Source: Streptomyces sp. TRM49041 (GTDB taxonomy: Bacteria > Actinomycetota > Actinomycetes > Streptomycetales > Streptomycetaceae). From it: a stretch of 64,000 nucleotides of DNA. The notes beneath the pieces were generated by a model, which did not search any database, was not told the DNA's origin, and was given only the letters and a program-made list of their open reading frames with translations. The translations under genes were made by a program, and so were the position numbers. Shown here in pieces: positions 53,503 through 64,000 of this stretch. The first letter of the stretch is position 1; each line of letters starts with the position of its first letter. The DNA lies in assembly GCF_008271805.1 (NCBI RefSeq), contig NZ_VSRY01000158.1, positions 62,001 to 126,000 of the forward strand, written 5' to 3'.

Positions 53503-53506
53503 ATGA
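53417..53506 (+). CDS. 29-codon leader ORF with a TTA codon
   Basis: A short ORF starts with ATG at 53417 (GGAGAGAAG upstream), begins MSRTGFAHLRSSAL, contains one Cys in ARHCRET and stops with a TGA that overlaps the ATG of the adenylation gene (ATGA). Leu9 is encoded by TTA (53441-53443), the rare bldA codon. The mRNA forms a hairpin over the end of this ORF, so translation of the leader could open the ribosome site of the next gene. Short MSRTG-type leader peptides occur before some actinomycete sulfur-metabolism operons. Whether this is one of them is uncertain. Confidence 0.5.
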   Translation: MSRTGFAHLRSSALATARHCRETVSVSPP

Positions 53507-55095
53507 CCACAGCACTGAACCGACGCCTGGGCGCCGGCCTGCTCCACCACGCGAGCGTCCGCCCCGACCATGTCGCCCTGACCATCGGGCGCCGCGACTA
53601 CACATACGGGGAGGCCGTGAGCACCGCCCGGCGCTGGGCGGCCCCGCTCGTCGAGGCGGCCGGCGGCCGCCCCCGGCGGGTCGGTGTGTTCGCCCACCGC
53701 AGCGAGGCCGCCTACCTCGGTGTGGCCGCCGCGCTGTTCGCCGGCGCCGCCTTCGTACCGTTGAACCGGAAGTTCCCGCCGGCCCGCACCCGCGCCATGC
53801 TGGAGCGCGCCGACGTCGACGCCCTGATCGTCGACGCCGCATCGGCGCCCCAACTCCCCGAGCTGCTCCAGGGCTTGCCGCGCCGCCCGGTCGTCCTGCT
53901 GCCCGACACCCCGCGCGCCGACGTCACGGGGCGGCCCGGCGTGGCCGCCGGGATCGACGCCGAGCGGGTCCTGGACGCCGCCGACCTGGCGGCGGCCGCG
54001 CCGCTGGACCGGCTGCCCGACGTGTCGCCCGACGACCCGGCGTACCTGCTGTTCACCTCGGGCAGCACCGGGACGCCCAAGGGCGTGCCGGTCACCCATG
54101 CCAACGTGCGGGCGTTCCTCGACGTCAACCAGGACCGCTACCGGCTGACCCCCGACGACCGGCTCACCCAGACCTTCGACCAGACCTTCGACCTGTCGGT
54201 CTTCGACCTCTTCATGGCCTGGGAGAACGGCGCGCGGGTCTGCTCGATGGACCCCATCGAACTTCTCGCGCCGTTCACGTACCTGGAGCGCAACGGCATC
54301 ACCGTCTGGTTCTCGGTGCCGTCGGTCGCGGCCGTCCTGCGCAAGCGGGGCGTGCTGCGGCCCGGGACGATGCCCACGCTCCGCTGGAGCCTGTTCTGCG
54401 GCGAGCCGCTGCCCCGGGCGACCGCCGAGGAGTGGCAGGCCGCGGCACCCGGGTCGACCGTGGAGAACCTGTACGGCCCCACCGAACTCACCATCGCCTG
54501 CACCGCCTACCGCTGGGACCCGCGCGCCAGCCCGGCCGAGTGCGTCCACGACAACGTGCCGATCGGCCGGCCCTACCCCGGCCTGCGGACGCTGGTCGTC
54601 GACGACGAGCTGAACCCCGTCCCGGACGGTGCCACCGGCGAGCTGTGCGTGGCCGGCCCCCAGACCACGCCGGGCTACTGGCGGGCCCCGCGGCTGACCG
54701 CCGAGCGCTGGTTCGAGCACGGTGGCGCGACCTATTACCGCACCGGCGACCTGGTACGGCTCGAAGAGGGCCAGTTCGTCTGCCTCGGCCGCGACGACCA
54801 GCAGGTGAAGGTCGGCGGACACCGCGTCGAGCTGGGCGAGATCGAGGCCGTACTGCGCCGCGCCGGCGCCGTGGAGGCCGTGAGCCTGCTCTGGCCCGAC
54901 ACCGCGACGGTGACCGCCGTGGTCACCGGGGCCGAGGACACCGCGGCCCTCACCGACGCCTGCAGGGCCGAGCTGCCCGCCTACATGGTCCCCAGGTCCG
55001 TGCGGGCCGTCGACGAGCTGCCGGTGAACGCCAACGGCAAGGTGGACCGCACGGCCCTGCGCCGGTGGCTCGACGAGCGGGCGGCCCTCGTATGA
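53503..55095 (+). CDS. Free-standing amino-acid adenylation enzyme (ligase for the adjacent carrier)
   Basis: 530-aa stand-alone adenylation domain. Core motifs are LLFTSGSTGTPKGVP near 184, NLYGPTELTIA, YYRTGDLVR and the C-terminal Lys in NANGKVDRTA. There is no fused carrier or condensation domain. My hand-read code is DLFFLCLIAK; Asp235 is kept, so an amino acid is likely, and the LRWSLFCGEPLP block recalls DltA-like ligases for small amino acids such as Ala or Gly. The probable acceptor is the carrier domain fused to citrate synthase in the next gene, 39 bases downstream. ATG at 53503 is translationally coupled to the leader ORF. Substrate unproved. Confidence 0.88.
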   Translation: MTTALNRRLGAGLLHHASVRPDHVALTIGRRDYTYGEAVSTARRWAAPLVEAAGGRPRRVGVFAHRSEAAYLGVAAALFAGAAFVPLNRKFPPARTRAMLERADVDALIVDAASAPQLPELLQGLPRRPVVLLPDTPRADVTGRPGVAAGIDAERVLDAADLAAAAPLDRLPDVSPDDPAYLLFTSGSTGTPKGVPVTHANVRAFLDVNQDRYRLTPDDRLTQTFDQTFDLSVFDLFMAWENGARVCSMDPIELLAPFTYLERNGITVWFSVPSVAAVLRKRGVLRPGTMPTLRWSLFCGEPLPRATAEEWQAAAPGSTVENLYGPTELTIACTAYRWDPRASPAECVHDNVPIGRPYPGLRTLVVDDELNPVPDGATGELCVAGPQTTPGYWRAPRLTAERWFEHGGATYYRTGDLVRLEEGQFVCLGRDDQQVKVGGHRVELGEIEAVLRRAGAVEAVSLLWPDTATVTAVVTGAEDTAALTDACRAELPAYMVPRSVRAVDELPVNANGKVDRTALRRWLDERAALV

Positions 55096-55134
55096 CACGC
55101 CACACCCACCATCCGCAGGAGCAGGAGGGGAACC

Positions 55135-56520
55135 ATGAGCAGCGTTGACCGGCTCGTCGCCCGGACCCTCGGCATCGCCGAGGACCGCGTCACCGACAGC
55201 CTCGAGTACCAGTCGATCAGCGAGTGGGACTCGCTCGGCCATGTCTCGCTGATGGTGGCGCTGGAAGAGGCGTACGGCGTCCCCGTCGACGACGAGCTCA
55301 CACTCGCCCTGCGCTCCGTCCCGGCGATCCGCGAGTTCGCCGACGGCCGCGTCCCCGCCCCGCCCTCCGCCGCCCCCGAGGCCGGGGACCGCGCCACCGT
55401 GTACCGCGGTCTGGAGGGCGTCACCTTCGACCACACCACGATCACCCGCATCGACGGCGCGGCCGGGACGCTGGAGTACCGCGGCTACAGCATCCACGAC
55501 CTGGCCGCGCACGCCTCCTTCGAGGAGGTCGCGTACCTCCTGGTCCACGGTGAACTCCCCGACCCCACCACCCTGGAGACGTTCGAGAAGGAGCTGCGCG
55601 CCGCCCGGGCCCTGCCCGGACCGGTCCTCGACATCGCCCGCTCGCTGGCGCACGCCCATCCCATGGAGGCGCTTCGCACCTGCGTCTCGGCGCTCGGCGC
55701 GTGGGGCCCGCGGCGCGAGCCCGGCACCGACGAGACGTATGAGCAGGCCCGCGAGGCCGGCGTCGCGCTGATCGCCCAGGTCCCGATGATCGTCGCCGCG
55801 CACCACGCCTTCCGCGGCGGACGCGAACCGCTCATACCCGACGACGAGACGTCGTACGCGGAGGCGTTCCTGACCGCGCTGCTCGGTGAGCGGCCCACCC
55901 CCGCCGCGGTGCGGTTCATCAACAAGGGCTTCATCGTCCACGCCGACCACAGCTCCAACGCCTCGGCGTTCACCGCCCGCGTCGCCATCGGATGCCGCGC
56001 CGGTATGACGGCGGCGGTCACCGCCGCCGTCGCGGCCTTCGCGGGCTCCGTGCACGGCGGGGCGGCCGAACGCGTCGTCGGCCTCATCGACCAGGTGGGC
56101 AGCCCCGGGCGGGCCGCCGCGTACGTGGCCGAGCTGCAGGGCAGGGGCGAGCCGGTGATGGGCTTCGGCCACCGCGTCTACCGTACGGAGGACCCGCGCG
56201 TACGCCATCTGCGCGCCACGGCCGTCGAGCTGAGCGAGGAGCGCGGCGACACCGAGGGCCTGGAGATCCTGGACGCCGTGGCCGCCGCCATGCGGCCGTA
56301 CCACCGGCACGGCGTCGCGCCGAACGTGGACCTCTACGCGGGACTGGCCTACCGGCTGCTCGGCCTGCCGGACGATCTGGCCGTGCCCCTCTTCGTGGTG
56401 GGCCGCACCGCGGGCTGGGTGGCGCAGGCGCTGGAGCAGCGGTCGAACAACGTGCTCATCCGGCCGCTGCTCGACTATGTGGGGCCGCGCGGTCGCGCGT
56501 TCCCGGAGGCGGTCCGCTGA
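55135..56520 (+). CDS. Acyl carrier protein-citrate synthase fusion
   Basis: 461-aa bifunctional protein. Residues 1-80 are a carrier domain with the phosphopantetheine Ser at S33 (ISEWDSLGHVSLMVALEEAYGV). A short Pro/Ala linker leads to a type II citrate/2-methylcitrate synthase domain (about 90-461). The three catalytic residues are intact: H307 in GSVHGGAAE, H346 in GFGHRVYR and D399 in PNVDLY. GGAGG precedes the ATG. Normal citrate synthases use free acetyl-CoA. The fusion implies that the enolising thioester is delivered on the carrier after loading by the upstream adenylation enzyme, and is condensed with oxaloacetate or another 2-oxo acid. I know of no described family member with this layout. 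Confidence 0.9.
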   Translation: MSSVDRLVARTLGIAEDRVTDSLEYQSISEWDSLGHVSLMVALEEAYGVPVDDELTLALRSVPAIREFADGRVPAPPSAAPEAGDRATVYRGLEGVTFDHTTITRIDGAAGTLEYRGYSIHDLAAHASFEEVAYLLVHGELPDPTTLETFEKELRAARALPGPVLDIARSLAHAHPMEALRTCVSALGAWGPRREPGTDETYEQAREAGVALIAQVPMIVAAHHAFRGGREPLIPDDETSYAEAFLTALLGERPTPAAVRFINKGFIVHADHSSNASAFTARVAIGCRAGMTAAVTAAVAAFAGSVHGGAAERVVGLIDQVGSPGRAAAYVAELQGRGEPVMGFGHRVYRTEDPRVRHLRATAVELSEERGDTEGLEILDAVAAAMRPYHRHGVAPNVDLYAGLAYRLLGLPDDLAVPLFVVGRTAGWVAQALEQRSNNVLIRPLLDYVGPRGRAFPEAVR

Positions 56521-56553
56521 ACGGCCATGGCACGAGAGAGAAGTGAACCCTCC

Positions 56554-59174
<2,621 letters not shown>

Positions 59175-59178
<4 letters not shown>

Positions 59179-60605
59179 ACCGGCACCCGAACGGGCAGAC
59201 GGCGGGCGGGCAGCCGGCCGGCGGCCGACTGCTCGACGAGCTGGGCCTCCGGGCCGCGGGCGACGCGGACGCGCTCGCCGCCGGCGCCAAGTCCTTCGTC
59301 CCCGTCCACGTCGGCACCCACGACGTGCGCATCGGCACGCTCCTCGAACTCCTGCGCCGCCATGAGGGGCTGCTGCCGCCCCGCACCGGCCACCTCGGCA
59401 ACTGGGAGGACATCGCGCTGGGCCGCTCGGGCCCCATGGACTTCAACACGGCCATCTGCGGCGGCGGCCACGGCTACCCGCTCATCTACGGCTTCACCCG
59501 CACCGAGGCCGACACCGAGGGCGGCGACGAGGCGTACCAGCCGGGTTCGCTGATCGACCAGGGTCGGCGGCACCTCCTGCCCCTCCACACCTGGGACGGG
59601 CGGCGCTTCACCCGCCGTGACCGCGGCCGCCCGCTGTTCTGCCCGCTGACGCAGGCGGAGGTGGACGGGGAGCTCGTCCCGCTGGTCGAACTGCACTGGC
59701 GGCGGATGCTCGCCATTCCCGGCTACCGCTTCAAGCAGTGGGCCGCCGCCCTGGTGGACAACGGCCCCCTGGTCACCGACATGCTCACGCTGCTCGTCGA
59801 ACAGGCCGACGGCGAGCGCAGACAGAGCACCCGCCTCTCGGAGCTGATCAGCCACGCCGTACGGCTGGACGGCGAGGTGGCCCGCTGCGACCTGGTCCAG
59901 GACGGCGCGGGTTACCTGCTCGACGGGCACCGCTACGCGTCCGCCCGGGCCCTCGCCGAAGCGGCTCTCCTGGCGGTGCGCGCCCTGGTCGAACCCCGCT
60001 GGTTCTTCGGGCGCATGAACGACATGCCGCCGGTCCTTCCGGTCATGTCGCTGCAACTGACCAATGTGCTCTTCGCCCTCCTGGACATGCACCACCCGGA
60101 CAGGCCGTCGGGAGCCGCGTCGCCCGAGAGCCCGTTCATCACCCATCTCCACTGGGGTGCCCGCGCCATGGCCGGCTGCCCGCCCCGGCGTGGCGGCTAT
60201 CTGGCGCGCCGGTCCACGGTCAGGTCGCTGCGGGCCATCACCAGCCCGCTCGTCCACCACTTCGAGCAGGCGAACCCGCTCTGCTTCGTCCTGCTGCCCG
60301 CACAGGTCTTCATGCTCTGTCCGCCCAGCACGTCGCCCCGCGACGCCGAGGTCCTCGGGGACCTGTTCGGGGCCGTGCTCGCGGCCGGTCCCGACGACGC
60401 CTACGAGACGGCGCTCACCTGGCTGACCGCCCACGGCGAACGCCTCTCGGACTATGTGCGAGGCCGCTTCAGGGCCGGCAGCGGCGTGCTCGCGGACGGT
60501 ACGCCGCGCGACCCAGCGGTGCCCGTGGAGCCCGAGGGCTTCCGCGACCTGACGTTCCGGCAGGCGTGCGGGGCCGTCGCCGCCTTCGAGGAGGTACTGG
60601 CGTGA
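59175..60605 (+). CDS. Unrecognised 476-aa protein of the citrate-synthase operon
   Basis: I do not recognise this family. The protein is soluble, without signal peptide or clear membrane helices. It shows distinctive blocks: VGTHDVRIGTLLELLRRHEG, a Gly-rich NTAICGGGHGYPLIYGF, the segment RPLFCPLTQAEVDGELVPL, W-F-F-G-R-M-N-D-M-P-P, and HLHWGARAMAGCPPRRGGYL. Several His, Cys, Asp and Trp residues could form a metal or cofactor site, but no known motif is evident. ATG at 59175 has GGGAGG upstream and overlaps the aconitase stop; its stop overlaps the epimerase GTG. Strict coupling argues for a catalytic or transfer role in the same pathway. Confidence 0.8.
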
Positions 60606-61606
60606 GGCTCACGCACCGTACGGTTTCGATCGCCCTCAAGGAGCCCTTCGCCGGCAACACGGGCGTCACCACCGCCGTACGCCAGAGCGTGGTGGAGCTC
60701 GCCTGGGAGGGCCTCACCGGATACGGCACCGCACGCGGCGCCGACCCCGCGGAAGTCGACGCCCGCGCACCCCTGCTCCGGGACGCCTCGCCGTACGAGC
60801 TGCGCCGAGCCCTCGGCCGACTGACGGCCGCCGGTACCTCGGCCGCCGTACTGTCCGCCGTGGACCTGGCCCTGCACGACCTGCTCGGCAAGGCCACCGG
60901 GCAGCCGCTGCACCGGCTCCTCGGCCTCGGCGGACTGCCGACGGCACCGACGGCGGTCTCCATCGGGGCCTGCGACGACGCCGAACTCGTCACCCGGGCC
61001 CGCGAGCTGGCCGACTGGCCGGTCATCAAGCTCAAGTTCACCCCCGACGACGACGGCCGGCGCGCCGGAGTCCTGCGCTCCGTCTACGGCGGCCGCATCC
61101 GCGTCGACGGCAACGGCTCCTGGACGCCGGAGCAGGCGCTGCGGGTCGCCGGGGAACTGCGCCGGCACGGCGTCGAGCTGCTCGAACAGCCTGTCGCCCC
61201 CGGCGCCCTCGACGACCTGCGGTATGTGCACGAGCGGTCGCCGGTGCCGGTCTTCGCCGACGAGGACTGCTCGGGTCCCGCCGACGTCCTGCGGCTGCGC
61301 GGCCGGGTGAGCGGCGTCAACATCAAACTGATCACGTGCGGAGGGCTCCGGGCCGCCCGGGAGATGATCACGCTCGCCCGGCACGGCGGACTCCAGATCA
61401 TGCTCGGCTGCAAGCTGGAGAGTTCCCTCGGCGTGACCGCCATGGCACAGCTGGCCGGTCTCGCCGACCACCTCGACCTCGACGGGCATGTCGGCCTGGT
61501 CGACGATCCGTTCTCGGGCGCCACCGTCGATCGCGGCGTGATTACGCTGCCGGAGACCCCGGGCCTCGGAGCGGGCCCCAACCGCACTCACTACGGAGAG
61601 AACTGA
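60602..61606 (+). CDS. Enolase-superfamily epimerase (dipeptide-epimerase-like)
   Basis: 334-aa member of the enolase superfamily, muconate cycloisomerase/Ala-Glu-type dipeptide epimerase branch. The K-x-K catalytic motif is VIKLKFTP. Metal ligands are expected at DGNG (RVDGNGSWTP), at Glu in VELLEQPV and at Asp in FADEDCSGP, with the second general base Lys in GVNIKLITCGG. It abstracts a proton alpha to a carboxylate or carbonyl, so it may epimerise or cycloisomerise a pathway intermediate. GTG at 60602 overlaps the preceding stop; the next gene starts one base after its stop. Substrate unknown. Confidence 0.88.
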   Translation: MRLTHRTVSIALKEPFAGNTGVTTAVRQSVVELAWEGLTGYGTARGADPAEVDARAPLLRDASPYELRRALGRLTAAGTSAAVLSAVDLALHDLLGKATGQPLHRLLGLGGLPTAPTAVSIGACDDAELVTRARELADWPVIKLKFTPDDDGRRAGVLRSVYGGRIRVDGNGSWTPEQALRVAGELRRHGVELLEQPVAPGALDDLRYVHERSPVPVFADEDCSGPADVLRLRGRVSGVNIKLITCGGLRAAREMITLARHGGLQIMLGCKLESSLGVTAMAQLAGLADHLDLDGHVGLVDDPFSGATVDRGVITLPETPGLGAGPNRTHYGEN

Positions 61607-61607
61607 C

Positions 61608-62567
61608 ATGCGACTGCGCTGTGCCGTCCTCGACGACTTCCAGAACATCGCCACCACCGTCGCCGACTGGAGCCCCGTCCGGGACCAGGTGGAGATCACG
61701 ACCTTCACCGAGCACTTCACCGACGAGGACCGACTCGCCACCGCGCTCGCCGACTTCGACATCGTCGTCACCCTCCGCGAACGCGTACCGTTCCGGGCCC
61801 CGCTGCTGGACCGGCTGCCCAGGCTCAAGCTGCTCATCGCCTCCGGCATGCGCAACTCGTCGATCGACTACGCGGCCGCCGAACGCAACGGTGTGACCGT
61901 CTGCGGCACGAAGAGCTCCTCCACCCCGCCCGTGGAGCTGACCTGGGCGCTGCTCCTGGGCCTCGCGCGGGGAATCGTGACCGAGAACAACGCGCTGCGT
62001 GAGGGCGGCCCCTGGCAGTCCACGGTCGGTGCCGATCTGCACGGCCGACGGCTCGGACTGCTCGGCCTGGGAAAGATCGGCGGCCTGGTGGCCCGGGTGG
62101 GCCTCGCCTTCGGCATGGAGGTGGTGGCCTGGAGCCAGAACCTCACCAAGGAGCGCGCCGACGAGGTGGGCGTGCAGCTCGCCGCCTCCAAGGAGGAGTT
62201 GCTGGAGAGCGGCGACTTCGTCTCCGTGCACCTGAAGCTGAGCGACCGCACCAGGGGCCTGCTCGGAGCCCCGGAACTGGCCTTGATGAAGCCGTCCGCC
62301 TATCTGGTCAACACCTCCCGGGCGGCCATCGTCGACCAGGACGCCCTGCTCGCCGCGCTGCGCGAGGACCGGATCGCCGGGGCCGGGGTCGACGTGTTCG
62401 ACATCGAGCCGCTGCCCGCCGACCACCCGATGCGCTCGGCGCCCCGCCTCCTCGCGACCCCGCACCTCGGCTATGTGTCCGAGAACAACTACCGCACCTA
62501 CTACGGCCAGGCCGTCGAGGACATCCAGGCGTTCCTCGGGGGTTCGCCCGTACGCCTGCTCGGCTGA
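61608..62567 (+). CDS. D-isomer-specific 2-hydroxyacid dehydrogenase
   Basis: 319-aa NAD(P)-dependent dehydrogenase of the D-2-hydroxyacid (SerA-like) family. The dinucleotide fold is LGLLGLGKIGGLVARVGLAFGM. Catalytic Arg is in LVNTSRAAIVDQDAL, Glu in VFDIEPLPADHPM and His in ATPHLGYV. It would oxidise a 2-hydroxy acid or reduce a 2-oxo acid, for example after the aconitase step. ATG at 61608 is one base past the epimerase stop. The 3' end coincides with a 15-base tandem repeat. SerA itself is usually longer, with regulatory domains that are absent here. Confidence 0.9.
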   Translation: MRLRCAVLDDFQNIATTVADWSPVRDQVEITTFTEHFTDEDRLATALADFDIVVTLRERVPFRAPLLDRLPRLKLLIASGMRNSSIDYAAAERNGVTVCGTKSSSTPPVELTWALLLGLARGIVTENNALREGGPWQSTVGADLHGRRLGLLGLGKIGGLVARVGLAFGMEVVAWSQNLTKERADEVGVQLAASKEELLESGDFVSVHLKLSDRTRGLLGAPELALMKPSAYLVNTSRAAIVDQDALLAALREDRIAGAGVDVFDIEPLPADHPMRSAPRLLATPHLGYVSENNYRTYYGQAVEDIQAFLGGSPVRLLG

Positions 62568-62613
62568 CGCCTGCTCGGCTGACGCCGCCTCGGCCTACGC
62601 CGTCCCGGCTGAC
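62554..62613 (+). repeat. 15-base tandem repeat across the dehydrogenase stop codon
   Basis: GCCTGCTCGGCTGAC occurs twice exactly, followed by two diverged copies (GCCGCCTCGGCCTAC and GCCGTCCCGGCTGAC). The first copy contains the stop codon of the dehydrogenase gene, so the array may have arisen by slippage at the gene end. Confidence 0.8.
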
Positions 62614-62672
62614 GCCGGCGGGCCGTCCGGTGCCGGACCCCAAGCCCGTACACCTGCCGCATTGGAGATCAC

Positions 62673-64000
62673 GTGAGCCCGAAACGCCGCATGATGAAGC
62701 TCGGCGCGTTCCTGCCCGCGCCGGGCCACCACATCGCCGCCTGGCGTCATCCCCACGCGCGTCCGGACGGAGGACTCGACTTCGACTACTACCGCTCGCT
62801 GGTGCGGACCGCCGAGCGTGGCAAGTTCGACATGATCTTCCTGTCCGACGGGGCCGGGGTCCGCACCAAGTACCGGGACGCGGACGAACTGAGCCGTCAG
62901 GGCCGCATGGTGCACTTCGAGCCGCTGACGCTGCTGTCGGCGCTGGCCGTGCACACCACCCACATAGGACTGACGGCCACCGCTTCCACGACGTACAACG
63001 AACCGTTCACGGTGGCCCGCCAGTTCGCCTCGCTCGACCATCTCAGCGGGGGCCGGTCCGGCTGGAACGTCGTCACCTCGGCGACCGACGCGGAGGCGCG
63101 GAACTTCAATCTGGACCGGCAGCCGGAGCACGCGGCGCGCTACCACCGGGCGCGGGAGTTCATGGACGTCGTCACCGGGCTGTGGGACAGCTGGGAGGAC
63201 GACGCCTTCCTGTACGACAAGGAGAGCGGGCGTTTCTTCGACCCGGAGAAGCTGCACATCCTCGGGCACCGGGGCGAGCACTTCCAGGTGCGCGGCCCGC
63301 TCAATGTGGCCCGGCCGCCGCAGGGTCACCCGGTGATCGTGCAGGCCGGGTCGTCCCCCGACGGCCAGGACTTCGCCGCGGCCTGGGCCGAAGTCGTCTT
63401 CACCGTCCAGCAGACCCTGGACCAGGCGCAGACCTACTACCGCGGGCTGAAGAAGCAGGTCGCCGACCACGGCCGCGACCCCGACCAGGTGAAGATCCTG
63501 CCCGGCGCGTTCATCGTGGTCGGCCGCACCCTGGCCGAGGCCGAGGACAAGTACGCCACCCTGCAGAGCCTGGTCGACCCGGTCGTCGGGCTCGGCATGC
63601 TCTCGTACCAGCTCGGCATGGTCGACATCTCCGGGTACCCGCTGGACGGCCCGCTGCCCGAGCTGCCGCCCACCGAGGGCTCCACCGGCAAGCAGCAGAT
63701 GATCTACGAGCAGGCCCGCCGGCAGGGCCTCACCATCCGGGAGCTGTACCTGTCCGTGGCGGCCGGCCGCGGCCACCGCTTCCTCCTCGGCACGGCGGAG
63801 ACCATCGCGGACGAGCTGGAGGACTGGTTCGTCAACGAGGCCGCCGACGGCTTCAACATCATGCCCGACTACCACCCGGACGGCCTGGACGCCATCGTCG
63901 ACCTGCTCGTCCCCGAGCTGCAGCGACGCGGACTGATGCGCACCGAGTACGAGGGCACCACGCTCCGGGAGAACCTCGGGCTGCCCCGCCCCGCCTTCAC
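62673..64000 (+). CDS. FMN-dependent monooxygenase, NtaA/SnaA/DszA family (runs off the window)
   Basis: Partial gene, at least 442 codons and open to the window end; family members are usually about 440-480 aa, so only the C-terminus is missing. It belongs to the flavin-dependent luciferase-like monooxygenases of the nitrilotriacetate/pristinamycin/DszA group. Landmarks are LGAFLPAPGHHIAAWRHP, FDMIFLSDG, LTATASTTYNEPFTVARQFASLDHLSGGRSGWNVVTS, HPVIVQAGSSPDGQDFAA and the FNIMPDYHP segment near the end. GTG at 62673 has GGAG six bases upstream. These enzymes use FMNH2 from a separate reductase to oxidise carbon, nitrogen or sulfur centres. It is probably the oxidative tailoring step of the operon. 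Confidence 0.9.
   Translation, partial: MSPKRRMMKLGAFLPAPGHHIAAWRHPHARPDGGLDFDYYRSLVRTAERGKFDMIFLSDGAGVRTKYRDADELSRQGRMVHFEPLTLLSALAVHTTHIGLTATASTTYNEPFTVARQFASLDHLSGGRSGWNVVTSATDAEARNFNLDRQPEHAARYHRAREFMDVVTGLWDSWEDDAFLYDKESGRFFDPEKLHILGHRGEHFQVRGPLNVARPPQGHPVIVQAGSSPDGQDFAAAWAEVVFTVQQTLDQAQTYYRGLKKQVADHGRDPDQVKILPGAFIVVGRTLAEAEDKYATLQSLVDPVVGLGMLSYQLGMVDISGYPLDGPLPELPPTEGSTGKQQMIYEQARRQGLTIRELYLSVAAGRGHRFLLGTAETIADELEDWFVNEAADGFNIMPDYHPDGLDAIVDLLVPELQRRGLMRTEYEGTTLRENLGLPRPAF

Overview
The window is very GC-rich, has dense overlapping genes (many ATGA/GTGA stop-start overlaps), GTG and TTG starts, SARP/AfsR regulators, an XRE-DUF5753/DUF397 pair and rare TTA codons. All of this points to a Streptomyces or close actinomycete chromosome. 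No rRNA, tRNA or CRISPR array was seen.

Layout. (1) 1-3.8 kb, left flank: a decayed transposase fragment, a secreted beta-propeller phytase and a CPA2 cation/proton antiporter. (2) 3.8-44.7 kb, a nonribosomal peptide cluster. The left arm (minus) carries a flavin reductase and a tryptophan halogenase. A plus-strand run follows: SARP regulator, aldehyde dehydrogenase, A-PCP didomain, type II thioesterase, MbtH protein, P450 and an A-PCP-Cy-methyltransferase NRPS. Next come an AlkZ-like DNA glycosylase and an MFS exporter, then C-A-PCP-TE, C-A-PCP, a lone C-type domain and two acyl-CoA-dehydrogenase-like proteins. A convergent minus operon holds a Cy-A-PCP NRPS, an SHMT homologue, a DUF2461 protein, a threonine-aldolase-type enzyme and a GNAT. 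Two AfsR-type regulators, a small secreted peptide with a doubled DDMPWG motif and a MarR regulator close the region. (3) 45-53 kb, housekeeping or accessory genes: DUF3592, XRE/DUF397, an HrdD-like sigma factor, a RraA-like protein, a 21-repeat BNR/Ycf48-like protein and an MFS transporter. (4) 53.4-64 kb, a tightly packed plus operon running off the window: a leader ORF with a TTA codon, a free-standing adenylation enzyme, an acyl carrier-citrate synthase fusion, an aconitase-like enzyme, an unrecognised protein, an enolase-superfamily epimerase, a D-2-hydroxyacid dehydrogenase and an NtaA/SnaA-type flavin monooxygenase.

How region 2 probably works (inference from family knowledge). Halogenase plus reductase make chlorotryptophan. 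The A-PCP didomain, MbtH, P450 and thioesterase form beta-hydroxy-tryptophan in the NovH/NovI manner. The threonine-aldolase enzyme cleaves it to an indole-3-carbaldehyde, and the aldehyde dehydrogenase gives the indole-3-carboxylic acid. An A domain lacking the usual Asp235 activates that acid. The SHMT supplies alpha-methylserine, which the Cy-A-PCP protein turns into a 4-methyloxazoline. This logic and gene set match the JBIR-34/-35 (fmo) and tambromycin family. The acyl-CoA-dehydrogenase pair could desaturate a PCP-bound basic residue for ring closure to a tambroline-like pyrrolidine.

Region 4 is the best candidate for an undescribed system. It looks like a carrier-tethered, TCA-cycle-like carbon-chain building pathway (adenylation, then ACP-linked citrate synthase, then aconitase), possibly controlled by a bldA-dependent leader ORF.
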